From: Dromaius novaehollandiae | Lineage: Eukaryota > Chordata > Aves > Casuariiformes > Dromaiidae | Assembly (NCBI RefSeq): GCF_036370855.1 | Contig: NC_088111.1 | Coordinates: forward strand, 18,139,501-18,203,500 | Direction of reading: 5' to 3' | Length of the DNA stretch: 64,000 nucleotides | In this document: positions 26,201-35,945 of the stretch, one piece after another | Numbering within the stretch: the first letter of the stretch is position 1 | Layout of the letters: every line of letters starts with the position of its first letter | The notes under the pieces: model-generated | Told to the model about the DNA's origin: nothing | The model's input: the letters and a program-made list of their open reading frames with translations, nothing else | The model's database searches: none | Translations under genes and position numbers: made by a program

Positions 26201-29200
26201 CGTGCAGCCAGCTGGCCACGAGGATGCAGCCAAGCTGGGCCGCGACTGAGCCAGCGCGTGGTCTGCCAGGTGGGCAGCAGGAGCAGGGCCCGGGGGGGGA
26301 CACCAGGTCCCAGTCACTCACTGCAAGGTCGTCAACCTGTGGTTGGTTAAAAGGGCCTCGGCCAGGAACGTGGCACCTTCCTCCTTTATCGCGTTGTGCT
26401 GCAGGCTGCAAGGAAAGAGGAGCAGAGCAATGCCCAGCTTCTGCTGCGGCTGGGTGGAAAGACAGCGCCTGCTGCTCACCCCACAGCCCCCCACACCTAG
26501 GCAGGCATGCAGAGCAGGAGCCTCGGCACTTGTTTGCCCCATCCGTCTCTTAGCTCTTTTGCTCCAGTCTCTGACATGAGAAGGGTGGCTGGGCCCTAAA
26601 CATCTCTGCTCAGGGCTCCTCCTCAGAGCTTGCTTGGCCAGAAGTATTTCTTTTCATTTAGGAAGGTAGACTTGTGTCAGTCAAACATTTCAAACTCCAC
26701 GTTGACTTAAGTGAGTTGTCTCAATGGAGAAAACCCAAATCAGCAATGAAAAAAAGACCCCCTAGACTCTTTGGTGTCATTTTAGGGCCAAATGAAATAC
26801 TTAACTTGGCCAGAAACAATGGAGGTGTTGACTCCAGCTCATGGAAAGTGAGACCTCTCGGCCTCCCTTGCTTCAGTGCCCACCAGACTGCCAGCACCCT
26901 GGGAGCCCAGCACGGGGACTGCCCCGGCTCTGCACCCACTGAAGCTGAGAGCCAGGGGGGCCCCAGCAGCTCTGGCCTGGGGCTGCCCCAGGGAGCCAGG
27001 CCTCTGCTGCGCAGCTCAGTTTGGTGAATTGCCCAAAGCAAAGATATTTGAAACCCGGAGGTAGGAGCACTATCTTTGGCCCGCCGCACTCGTGCTCACT
27101 GCCTGACGCAGCTGGCTCTGCAGGGCTGAACCAGATTCTGTCTCAGGCACCTCAGGTGCTGGCCCACAAGGGGAGGAAAAGCTGGATGGAATAAGGGATG
27201 GCTACAAGGAAGCTTGTCCTGGGAATCTGCTCCCAGAGGTGCTGTGGAAGTTGAAAGTGGGAGACTTACTTCAGAGAGAGCAGGACTTGATTTTTTTTCA
27301 GTGCATCAGCCAGTGCTTTTGCTCCCTTGGGGCCGATGGAGTTGCTCCGCAGGCTGGGCCAAGGCAGGGGAGAGACAGGCAGAAAGGCCAAGGTTAGCAA
27401 ACCGAGAGTGGCAGCCACCCCGCTGTGCAGGGGCTGGCTCTCTGACCGTGGGTCTCCAAGGGGCATGTGCCAGGTTCAGGCCAAATGCCTCCACATGGCA
27501 CGATCTTGGGCCCACCATGCTCCTTCAGCCATAGTGCCTTTGCAGATGTCCCTAAGTCCCCCAGGTGGTCCATGTCTGGGTGGGATGCTCATGGAGAGAT
27601 GCAGCTGGGAAGCAGGAGAGGTGGGGTAGGTCCATCTCAGTCCCGTTTGCTTGGCTCAGCAAAAGGGCACTTGGTGCCACATTCAGCACCACTAGTGACA
27701 GTAATTGCTGTTGGTTTGGTATTTATTAAGGAACCCACATGCTGGAACTGCCACAGGTAGGATCCCCTACAGCAAGTTCACTCCCTCCTATGGGGGAGGG
27801 GGGGAGGCTATGGTGATGGGGTTGGTTGGTGCTCCAAGACCCCCAAGCCCATCTGCAGGCACACTGCCACCCAGCTTTCCCAGCAGGCTCTCTGGTGTCC
27901 ACATCCTCCTCACCCCATAAGCAGGGTCCTCAGCAGCCCCATTTGCCAGGCAGAGGCCAGAGCTGCACTGCCTGCTCTCAGGGGTACCCGTCGGCATGGC
28001 GTGCTCTGCTTGGGGGTGCCCAGAGCAGCGCTGTCACCAAGTCCTTCCCCACTGGGTCTGGCCATTTTGCTGAGTTGGGGTTTGGAGGAATCAGCTAACC
28101 GTCGCTCCGCACAGCCAACTGCAGGCGGTAGGCACTGAGGCCAAGCGGGTACTGCTGTGGTGGGGCGCCAGGCCAGCAGCTCACAAGAGTTATATTTGCC
28201 TGTTTAGCAGTGCAGCTTGGGGGCTGAAGGCCACCCTCAGCTCAGAGGAGAGGCCAGGTCAGGTGAGGTTTGGCTCCGCTTTGGCAGTGGGAATGGCCGA
28301 AGCACCCCAACCCCAGTGGGGATTGCATAGCGTGAGCTAGTAACAGGGTAACTTACTCCAGTGCCATCAGGCTCCTGTTGACCATCAGCGACCTGGCCAG
28401 TGCTTTGGCTCCCTTACTGCTGATCTGGTTTTCTGCCAAGCTGCCCAGAAAAAGAAATCAGATGTCTTGGGGGAGAAAGAGGCTCTCACAGCCCCTGACA
28501 TGTCTACAAGCCCTGCTGGCTGTGCTGAGGCCAAGGATGTAGCTGGAAGAGCTATACCAGAGAGCACCCAGAGAAGAGTGATGAGGAGTATTTGTTTGGT
28601 TCACACTGTGACTCCTCTGTGCTTTGCAAAGTAGGTAATGCTTGGAGGTATGCCCTCTTGGGGTGAACACCAGGCAGGGCATTGCAAAGACAGAGTGGAA
28701 GAGGAGTTTCCCTCTGCACTGAGGCCCCTGAGCTGGGATCTGGGCAGCTCTCTTGTTCCTGCTTGCTCCCCTGGCAGACCTCAGAGCGCAGATCTGTGCA
28801 GGGACATGCAGCCAGACACCAGGAAGGGAAGGGACACAGGGAAAGAGGGGATCTGTCTGCTTGGGGCTGGGCATCTCCCCAAGTGCACATCCCTGCCACA
28901 CGTCAGCCACTGTAATCCTTGCTTAGCCTCATGTGTCTAGCAAACAGCCAGGACCTTGGGAAGCAAATTCTCAGGACAAGCAATATGTGGCTTACTATCC
29001 AAATTACAGGTTTAGGAATAGCAAAGGGGCAGGAATCTAGCTAAAAATAACCAAGGTGGGTGACACCAGTCAGGGCCTTGGATGAATGCAGGTCTGCACG
29101 GGAGGTAAATGGAGGGCTGCTGGTAGCAGATGTCCCTGAGAAACTAGGTGAGACAGCCTGCCCAGCTGCCACGAGCAAGTGCTTTCCCAAAGAGGAGTAA

Positions 29201-32200
29201 AAGCAGCTCCAGCACAGAGCCTGGGCACAAGAGAGCTCCACGCAGGGCCCTCCATGTGGCCTGGCACCCTGGCGAGTCATTGGGAAAGCCACTTCCAGAG
29301 GCCCCTCACCCCGGTTTCTTAGGTCACTCCCTGCCTTTGCTCTGTGCATCTCCCTTAGCTGTTCCCCACAGGAATGGTCCCGTCTGGCCTGGGCTGGGTC
29401 CTACCTGAGCTTCTGGATCTGACAGTCCTTCACGCTCAGCATGCTGCCCAGCAGCTCCATCACGTTGTCGTTAAACTGGTTGTTGTCCAGCCTGAAGAGC
29501 AACACAAAACAGAAGCAAGAAGTCCTCAGGGTAGAAATGCAGTCCTCAGGGCAGATCTGTCTGCTGATCCACAGTGCTGGTGGGCCTACACCTCCCATAG
29601 ACACCTGGGATTTTGAGTTACAGAGCACAGAAAAAGGGGAGCAGTCCAATGTCCGTGCTTGCTTCTCCTGCTGCAATCCCACGGTGAACTTACCTGAGGT
29701 TGTGGCAGAAGAGGAGCTGGGAGAGCAGACTCTTACAGACATTGTAAGTGAGGCAGTTGGAGAGGTTTGTCTCCTCCATGCAGACATCGGAGACCTGCAG
29801 GAGATAGGCCAGGGCAGAGCAGTTCACTGGCGTTAGCATCCCAGACAAACTCTCATTCTTCATTGCTTCTTCCACAGTCTTAGCGATCTCCATGTGCTGA
29901 ATTTCATACAGGCACTGCATGGTGTTTACTGTCCTTGAGGAGATAACATAGTCTGTGTTCAGGCAGCCCTGGAGAAAGCTGATTGCTTGGCTCCTGAAGC
30001 TGTTGTGTTCGTCCTTCACCAGGAGCCATCCAGAGAGCAGCTTGTTCACCTGTGGGGAGAGAAGCCCAGAGAGAAAACGCACAAAGATATCAAGCTGTCC
30101 ATCCTCTGCCTGCAGGGACCTCTGAACAGCATTCTTGAAGTGATTGAGGAAGCCGAGCTTGGGCCAGGACATGCCACTCTCCGTGAAGAGGTCAAATATT
30201 GCTCGCTTGGCAGCAGTGTAATAGTAAATGGCTGCTAAAAACTCCTGAATGGTCAAGTGGGAGAAATAATAGGCTGTGAAGGACTGCATCTCTTCTTTGA
30301 GCAACAGTCTACTGCACAAGCTGCTCTGCAGCAAGGAAAGGTCTATGCCATATGTCTTCATGTCCTGCTCATAAAACACATACTTCCTTTTGAGCAGGCC
30401 ATAGAAAGCCAGTCTGCCCAGGTTACCCATGATTTTCTTGCTGTTGTTCACAGCTTGCTCTATCCTGAGTGTCTCTCTCTGCTTTTCTGGCCAGTCACTG
30501 CTCAAAGCCATTTTAAAATAGTAGGAATAGATTTCTGATAATGTCTTAGGAACAACTGTCATTTCTTGGGATTGATCAGTGCTATTTTTTAGATAATAAC
30601 CTATTGAAGAGCCAGAAATCCAGCAAAAGCTAGGAACTGTACACATGATGTGTAAAGATCTGTTAGCCTTGATGTGATGCAGAACTTGACTGGATAAGTC
30701 TCTGTTGTCAAGGAACATCTGGTCCAAGAAATCTTTCATCTCTGCAGCTCTGAAACCTCTTATTTCTGTCATGCGGTCAACAAGCCCACCGGGGATTTGG
30801 CTGGCCGCTGTTGGCCTTGAAGTGACCCAGACAGAAGCCTCCTGCAACAGGTTGCCCCGTATAATATTGGTAATCAAATTGTCCACTTGAATCTCCTTCT
30901 TGGGATCAGTGCAAACTACTGTGTTGGAAAAATCCAGGGGAGTCTTAAACTCATCCAAGCCATCCAGGATGAGCAGCGTCCTGGCGGTTCCCGCAGAGAT
31001 GCAGTTTGGCTCAGTGATGTGAGGGAACGCTGACCGGATGAGCCTCTCGGCAGAGAGTTTCTCATAGGTGTTGAGTTCCCGGAAGGTGAGGGGCAGCACA
31101 AAAATGATGTCCCTGTTGATCTCTCCCTTTGCCCAGGTGTAGACGAACAGTTTGACCAGTGTGCTTTTGCCAATCCCAGCCACTCCCACAGTCATGGAGA
31201 TCCGAGGGGGGATGCTGACCTTGGAGAGAGGTAGGAAGAGCTTCTCTAAAGGGATGCTTTTGGATACATTTCTTAGGCCTTTGGTGACTTCGATCTGCAG
31301 GATGTCATGCTCCTTCTGCTGGATATCTGTCAAGCCCTCCACCAGCAGAAGGTTTGTGAGTCGCTGCAGGGGGCCTGTCTCCAAGCCATTCCCATAGTAA
31401 TTTTGGAGGCTCTCCAAATGTTTCTGCACCATCGGTTCTGTGCAGAGAGAAACAAAATGGGGGGGGGGGGGGGCAGGAGGATGATAGCCATGAATGTAAA
31501 TGAGAGACAGTGCTTTACTTTTCTGCCATTCCTATGAAGAGGGGAAACCACATGAAGCCCTAACATCCAGGCAGGAAAGTATGTGTCAGGGCCCTGCATG
31601 CACTAGTAGGCCTAAATGGCCCTGACCAGCCTCCCCCGGGGCCTCCCCCAACAGCCCCTGCCCAGGGACTCCATTTAAGCTCAGGACTGGGCCTTTAGTC
31701 TCTGCCTGGGCTATGCTGTGGGTGTACCTGTCTCCAGCTCCATCACAGCTGTGCCTGTGCCTGGCTATGGCCCTTATTGATTTGGCCCCCGATCTGTGGA
31801 CTGTCTTCCCAGCATGACCTCAGACCTGCCTCATCGCTATGCACTTTTCCTGGCAATCACCGGACTGGGTCGGACCCTGATTACCCTCACCGGACCTGAT
31901 CCCAACCTGCAGATTGACTTCCCAGCCCGACCTTGTACCTGCCTCCTCGCCGTGGACTTACCTGATGATGCCGACTTCTGGTTGAACCTGGCTGCCAGCT
32001 CGGGGGCTGTCCTGCTCACCTCGCTCAGGTACTTTGGGACTGGGCCCTGGCTAGCGGGGCCCCTGCTGCCCTGCCAGCCATGTCATCCTGCTTGGCTCCC
32101 TGTCCCTCTGGGAACAGCTGGCCCTAGCTGCTCCCTGACAGTATATTTAATCCTGCATCAAAGGTGAGAGGCTGAACAGGCAGGGGATGGCACTGCGAAG

Positions 32201-34741
32201 GTGCAGATCAGATATGTGGCTGCCCTTCAACCAGAAGGGAAAACAGGAAAACACCCCCTTGCAAGAGGGTGCAAGGAGAGCAGCCAGCAGCGGACAGGGT
32301 CAGGGAGGCCCTCTGGCCCCCCGATGCACAGCTGTCCTCCTCCTGTCACCCTGCTGTTCCCAGCCCAGCTCCTGTGCTCCCCAGCCACGCAGGAGCTGTG
32401 TCCAGCCCAGTAGGCACAGGGTGATTGCTGTGATCTGCACACTTGAGGGGATTAAAGACTCCTCCAAAGCATCCCCAGACCCACTCTGGACATAGCCGAT
32501 TGCAGCTCTCAGAGGAGCTGTGATTGCACTGGGCTTTCTGTGCTCTGGGGAGGTGTCAGTCCCTCAGGATGGGGGCTGCACCTTGCTTGGTGTTTATGCA
32601 GTACTGAGTATGCAGATGGCACTCAGCAATAGCTTAACAACAGTCATTTACAGCTTTAAATAGAGTGCAAGATGTCTTGTAAAGGATCTGCTCGCTGGTG
32701 GCTGACAGACATGGAGCATGGTGAGAACTGAACTCCTGATGCCCCTAGCCAGCAAGTCATTTATCCTGCGCTCCCCAGTTACCAGCCAGGCAGCTCCTTC
32801 CTGATTGCATTATTCCTTTTTCCCCATTCAGAGAAGCAGGGAAGTTGCATTTCACTACCTAGCTGGCAATTTATTAAGCAGAACCCCAAAAAGTTATTTA
32901 TACTGAAGTGCAACATAAAACAGGGACCAGAGATGAGACAGAAGCTGATGTTGGGGCTGGTGCCTTTGGTTAGTGAGCCCACAGAAGATGTCTCCAAGCC
33001 GGGAGGCTGCAGTTTACCATGTCTGGGATGTTCTCTTCAATTTCTCCCCCTTCCCAGGCTGCAGAATAGTCTCAGAGGGTGCATGGCCCACCTGAGGTCC
33101 TGCTGCATCTCTGATAATGGCACTGCTGCACTGGGGTGGCAGTAGAGGATTCATCCCAATTCTGTCAGACTGTCTGAGCGAATTCCCTGGGACATGCCGT
33201 CTTCCCACAGTAGGTAAGGTGTCTGTGCTGCATTCCCCTGGAGATGCCTCTTTGTCTCCTGTGACTCACACAAGCCTAGATGCTGGCTTAACCCTTGGCC
33301 ACCACTCTGCTCTCCCCACGAGGGGCATGAGCCATTGCCCCCAGTGTGGCCATTGATGAATGCCAGGGCTGCCCCTAGAGGTTCACTGAGACCCTGGAGG
33401 AAGGTCTCTTAGACTTGGCACGCAGCTCTCGTCACCCCACCCAGCCATGTCCTTCCCCAGCCAAGGCTGGAGGAGGCCCTAGAACAACCCCATCACTCAT
33501 GCAGGGCTCCTGACCATGACTGAGCTGCCGAACACAACCTGGCTCTGTGCACATCTCAGGGGTGCTCCAGCGAGCACCCATAACCAGGGAACATGCCCAT
33601 GGACACCCTGTGTTGGACCCAAATATGGCCTGCCTACCATAGACAGTGATGTGGAGGTAGAGCTGGGAATTGGTGGTCTCGATGAAGGTCTGCAGGGACT
33701 GTGAGGCGTAGCTGCCCTTGCCAGCCAGGACATCCACCACAGCCCTCACCTGCTCCGGCACGGAGCTCACCTCCTGCACACGGCCAGCCTCCTCTGCTGT
33801 GAGGAGGTCCAGCTTCCGCAGGTAGCAGATGATCTCCTCCAGGAACTGGGGCGAGATGGACCTCACCAGCTGCTTCCGGTAGCGATTGATCCAAGCCTCT
33901 GTGGGAGAGGAGAGCAAGGGGGTTGGGGCTTGTAAGAGCCCTGGGTGCATTGCGAGGGGGCAATGGGGAACCACAGCAATGGAGCACCTGATCCAACTGT
34001 GAAGGTGGCCCTACTTTGAGCAGGGGGTGAACTAAAGCCCTTCAGAGGGATCTGCCACCTAAGAAAGTCCTCCTTGGGATGATGCCATCCCAAAGCTGTG
34101 ACAGGCTATTAGGAGCTGCTTGGTGAAGGCAGCAGCTATAGAAATCGGAGCCAAAGAAACCTCAGAACATGATCATGAAATGACATTTCTTCCTGGAAAC
34201 AGAGTACATGCAGAGCTAGAAGTCTAAGGAAGACTATTTGTCTCCAGAGAAAGCTGTTCCCACTGTGCCCGCACAGCAGTCCCCAAGCCCTTGGACCAAG
34301 AACCTCTATCAATCTTTGCACCTCGGCATCCCATCTCACCCTGTTTTTAATAGAAAACTCTACCAAGGTGATGGATTTTGTTCAACCACTGCCCATCACT
34401 CTAGCCCATGGACCACAGCTTGGCACCCAGTGTCCTGTGGCATGGATATAGGGCTCTAATGAGTTTAAAATACCTGACTGGCCTTTCAAAAGACACATCT
34501 CTAGGACTCTCTTGTGTCACTGCACCCCTCCCAAAGAGGATACAAGCAGACCTGCACTACCAAAGACATCCCTTCAGTGCAAATCCCCCATGTCATTCAA
34601 GCAGTTACGTTTAGCATGTGGTTCCCACGGCAATGCAGAACCACAGCCTGGCCTGACAACCCTGCAGATTTCCGCTTTTTCAGCTTCAGCACTGCTCCAT
34701 CTGGCTACCTTCTGCCTGCCCTGCTGCCACTCACCTTCCAT
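20184..34741 (-). CDS. NLRC3: NLRC3, NOD-like receptor: CARD, NACHT, 15 LRRs (complete coding sequence, 18 coding exons)
   Basis: Spliced coding exons on the minus strand, 5' to 3': 34741-34735, 33898-33638, 31437-29694, 29491-29405, 28440-28357, 27353-27270, 26405-26322, 25871-25788, 24131-24048, 23356-23273, 22465-22382, 22283-22200, 21846-21763, 21622-21539, 21447-21364, 21087-21004, 20872-20789, 20274-20184. They total 3,282 nt, or 1,093 residues (human is 1,065), with no internal stop and GT-AG at every junction. Residues 1-90 form a CARD. The NACHT domain carries Walker A GVAGIGKST at about 174-182 and Walker B LLILDGLDE at about 244-252. Residues 671-1093 hold fifteen 28-residue leucine-rich repeats, and the protein ends SPDCVVEV. 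Long stretches are near-identical to remembered human NLRC3 (ACTDPKKEI/LITNIIRGNL region, LTANLLHD and LQWNFIQ repeats). In mammals NLRC3 is a cytosolic dampener of innate and T-cell signalling (TRAF6, STING-TBK1, PI3K-mTOR). The same role here is inference by orthology. Confidence 0.95.
20789..20872 (-). CDS. NLRC3: NLRC3 LRR exon 14
   Basis: An 84-nt exon (acceptor cccacag, donor gtaagt) encoding LQENSLGMDGAICIATALRG, matching human LQENSLGMDGAICIATALSG. Confidence 0.94.
21004..21087 (-). CDS. NLRC3: NLRC3 LRR exon 13
   Basis: An 84-nt exon (acceptor ccttcgcag, donor gtaagt) encoding LRGNSIGVAGAKAMANALKV, matching human LRGNAIGVAGAKALANALKV. Confidence 0.94.
21364..21447 (-). CDS. NLRC3: NLRC3 LRR exon 12
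   Basis: An 84-nt exon (acceptor cttgtgtag, donor gtaagt) encoding LQVASVGTVGAQALAEALMV, matching human LQVASIGASGAQVLGEALAV. Confidence 0.93.
21539..21622 (-). CDS. NLRC3: NLRC3 LRR exon 11
   Basis: An 84-nt exon (acceptor gtcttag, donor gtgagt) encoding LQENAIGDEGLAALSAALKV, matching human LQENAIGDDGACAVARALKV. Confidence 0.93.
21667..21748. repeat. 82-bp intronic duplicate, copy A
   Basis: This segment in the intron after NLRC3 LRR exon 10 aligns without gaps to 23885-23966, at about 85% identity by eye (roughly 12 differences in 82). Shared cores include gggcggaca, tggcagcccta and gggtttgag. Both copies lie just downstream (in gene orientation) of an LRR exon donor. Confidence 0.85.
21763..21846 (-). 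CDS. NLRC3: NLRC3 LRR exon 10
   Basis: An 84-nt exon (acceptor tttttgcag, donor gtaagt) encoding LQWNFIQAKAATALAQALQS, matching human LQWNFIQAGAAQALGQALQL. Confidence 0.93.
22200..22283 (-). CDS. NLRC3: NLRC3 LRR exon 9
   Basis: An 84-nt exon (acceptor cctctag, donor gtgagt) encoding LAANLLHDEGGKAIALAMKE, matching human LTANLLHDQGARAIAVAVRE. The intron to exon 8 is only 98 bases. Confidence 0.93.
22382..22465 (-). CDS. NLRC3: NLRC3 LRR exon 8
   Basis: An 84-nt exon (acceptor tttttccctag, donor gtaagt) encoding LRENSISKEGGPAIARALQT, matching human LRENSISPEGAQAIAHALCA. Confidence 0.92.
23273..23356 (-). CDS. NLRC3: NLRC3 LRR exon 7
   Basis: An 84-nt exon (acceptor tgtgtgttag, donor gtaagt) encoding LQSNSISNAGVTALTGALCS, matching human LQSNSISDAGVAALMGALCT. 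Confidence 0.92.
23885..23966. repeat. 82-bp intronic duplicate, copy B
   Basis: Partner of 21667-21748, in the intron after NLRC3 LRR exon 6. Equal length, same orientation, about 85% identical. It is not a repeat family I recognise. Confidence 0.85.
24048..24131 (-). CDS. NLRC3: NLRC3 LRR exon 6
   Basis: An 84-nt exon (acceptor gtgtcaaag, donor gtaagt) encoding LSSNSVGDNGSVALAEALKV, matching human FSSNSIGDGGAKALAEALKV. The acceptor is weaker than its neighbours. Confidence 0.91.
25788..25871 (-). CDS. NLRC3: NLRC3 LRR exon 5
   Basis: An 84-nt exon (acceptor ccacag, donor gtaaga) encoding LQKNSIGAHGARKIAEALKQ then NCSLKEL, matching human LQKNSIGPMGAQRMADALKQ. Confidence 0.92.
26322..26405 (-). 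CDS. NLRC3: NLRC3 LRR exon 4
   Basis: An 84-nt exon (acceptor cttgcag, donor gtgagt) encoding LQHNAIKEEGATFLAEAL. It sits at the position of human LQGNTVRDDGARSMAEAL and is the most diverged of the fifteen relative to human. Confidence 0.9.
27270..27353 (-). CDS. NLRC3: NLRC3 LRR exon 3
   Basis: An 84-nt exon (acceptor gcccag, donor gtaagt) encoding the repeat LRSNSIGPKGAKALADAL, matching human LRGNSIGPQGAKALADAL. Confidence 0.93.
28357..28440 (-). CDS. NLRC3: NLRC3 LRR exon 2
   Basis: An 84-nt exon (acceptor tgggcag, donor gtaagt) encoding one repeat that begins LAENQISSKGAKALARSL, matching human LAENQISNKGAKALARSL. Confidence 0.93.
28441..29404 (-). other. NLRC3: NLRC3 intron between LRR exons 1 and 2
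   Basis: A 0.96 kb intron. I see no further LRR exon in it and no repeat. The other LRR introns (98-1,656 nt) were also read for extra 84-nt LRR exons. The fifteen found match the human repeats one for one, so none appears missing. Confidence 0.6.
29405..29491 (-). CDS. NLRC3: NLRC3 LRR exon 1
   Basis: An 87-nt exon (29 codons, three longer than the later LRR exons) encoding LRLDNNQFNDNVMELLGSML and then SVKDCQIQKLR. It matches the first human NLRC3 repeat (LDTNQFQDPVMELLGS). Its splice phase (two bases, then one) is shared by all following LRR exons. Confidence 0.93.
29694..31437 (-). CDS. NLRC3: NLRC3 NACHT exon
   Basis: A single 1,744-nt exon (acceptor gtttctctctgcacag, donor gtaagt) encoding residues 90-671. 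It carries the P-loop GVAGIGKST, the Walker B LLILDGLDE with the extended acidic residues usual in NACHT proteins, the sensor-like WVTSRPTAASQ, the winged-helix region and the HD2 segment ending LLSQLLFCHNLR. The reading frame is open throughout. ATP or GTP binding and oligomerisation are expected from the family. Intact Walker A Lys and Walker B Asp/Glu suggest nucleotide handling is retained. Confidence 0.96.
31455..31475. repeat. homopolymer G run
   Basis: About 17 consecutive G, just 5' of the NACHT exon acceptor on the coding strand (a C-run there, which extends the pyrimidine-rich region). Its length is likely uncertain in the assembly. Confidence 0.8.
31583..32165. mobile_element. possible old LTR-like or other interspersed repeat in NLRC3 intron
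   Basis: Lies in the intron between the CARD and NACHT exons. It has the GAC/CTG-rich wording (repeated gacct/ggact motifs) seen in reptile and bird LTR-like repeats, an ATTTAAG box near 31673, and a TG...CA outline. I see no clear target-site duplication and no coding parts, so if it is an LTR element it would be an isolated fossil terminal repeat. Family and age are not determinable here, and it could simply be unique intron. Confidence 0.25.
32166..33637 (-). other. NLRC3: remainder of NLRC3 CARD-NACHT intron
   Basis: Intronic sequence with no supported exon. Open frames here have no domain or splice support. Confidence 0.6.
33638..33898 (-). CDS. NLRC3: NLRC3 CARD exon
   Basis: The 261-nt exon (acceptor cctctcccacag, donor gtaggc) encodes about residues 3-90: AWINRYRKQLVRSI, then FLEEIICYLRKLDLLTAEEA, EQVRAVVDVLAGKG, and TTNSQLYLHITVY. 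The pattern of a first basic helix, a hydrophobic helix ending LLT-EE, and an R-x-VVDVLAxKG helix is that of a CARD. The remembered human segment SPAEQVKALMDLLAGKG aligns with SVPEQVRAVVDVLAGKG, but the flanking human sequence is far less CARD-like. CARDs mediate homotypic binding. The partner is not known from sequence. Confidence 0.9.
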
Positions 34742-34921
34742 CAGAGGCCTCCCGTGACATCAGCGATCCCTGGGCAAGGCGCGCGCTCTTTGCAGCAGCA
34801 CAGCCGTCAGCCTGTGCCCGCCACCTCCCATGGACTGCCCCGGCGGCCTCTCCGGCAGGGTCACAGCAGACGGCACGTCAGTCGAGGCTCCCGCTGCTGC
34901 ACTCAGCCTGTATCCATTTTC
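34735..34921 (-). CDS. NLRC3: NLRC3 exon with 5' UTR and the first two codons (coding 34735-34741)
   Basis: A strong acceptor (gcttttcctcttgttccaccag) opens an exon at 34921, and a consensus donor (gtgagt) closes it at 34735. The only start that joins in frame to the CARD exon is the ATG at 34741-34739, giving M-E-E|AWINRYRK. An in-frame TGA sits five codons upstream of it. So 180 of the 187 nt are 5' UTR and only ATGGAAG is coding. Earlier ATGs in the exon open short frames that do not lead into the CARD. At least one further 5' UTR exon must lie upstream, and I could not place it. Confidence 0.7.
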
Positions 34922-35909
34922 CTGGTGGAACAAGAGGAAAAGCATCAGTAGCAATGTGGGAGGGAGCCTGCCTTGAGCTAACGCTTCGCTAACTGGTGTT
35001 GAGCAGAGGGTCCGTCCCCCTGCAGCGCGCTGGGAGCGTGGGGGAGAACAAACCGCCCAGGGCAGGGGAGCTCAGCCTGGTGCGCTGTGGATGAGCCACC
35101 CCCAGCTGAGAACAGCTTGTGCTAGCTCAGTCCAGAGAAGCGTCTGCGATGCAGCTCGCCAAGCTGCCAGCTGAAAGAGCTGTGCCAGAAGCTGCCGAAG
35201 GAAAAGCCTCTCCGGCGCTGGCACAGAGACGCTGGCTGAGCCGGTGGCTCCGAGCTTTCCCACAGCCCGCTGCCACGTGCCACGGTCCCACACCCGCGTT
35301 CTGGCTGCTCAGACAGAGCTCACGTGCCAGTACTTGGCACTGCCCTACCTGATCCTCTGATATTAAAAGGCAGCAGCATTCATCATCTTTCGATGAATCA
35401 GAGTTGGCAGGAGGCAACGCAAGGACCGCAGTGCCGCAGCATCCCTGTCCGACCGCCCAGGCTCCACACGCCTTCTTAGTGCCTTCACCACAACCACTTA
35501 TGCCAGTGCTTTTCTTCGGCAGACGGTGATCGTTTTAACTGCCCGTATGACGACATCAGTCCCCCGGGCCATCTGCAGGGTGCCCAGAAGGTGCTCAAGG
35601 GCCAGCATCGGCGCCCGAGGGACGGCAGCACTATGAATCGTTTGTGACTTTTCTTTCTCTTTGTTAGAAAGGAAGGCAAAAACTTGAGGCAAAACTACGG
35701 GGGGCCCATTTCGGTTTCGAACTCGCTCATTGCCGTCCCAAGCCTCCATCGCAGCTTGCTTAGCAGCGACAAACACCACATCCTGTTGCAGAGCTCTGTA
35801 GATGCTCCATTTTTGGCAGTGCAGATGAATCATATTCCTGCTTAGAGAAGGAGCATCTACCTGCTCCCTTGCCATGGGTGCTGCCGGATTGCTACTGCAC
35901 CACTCTTTC

Positions 35910-35945
<36 letters not shown>

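Noticed and set aside
31147-31270. PLEKLF in NLRC3 (residues 152-157) as a TRAF6-binding PxExx-aromatic motif
   Set aside because: The motif is short and common, and human NLRC3 lacks it at this position. Not supported as functional.
29690-31432. Plus-strand frames opposite the NACHT exon
   Set aside because: Shadow frames of a real gene on the other strand.
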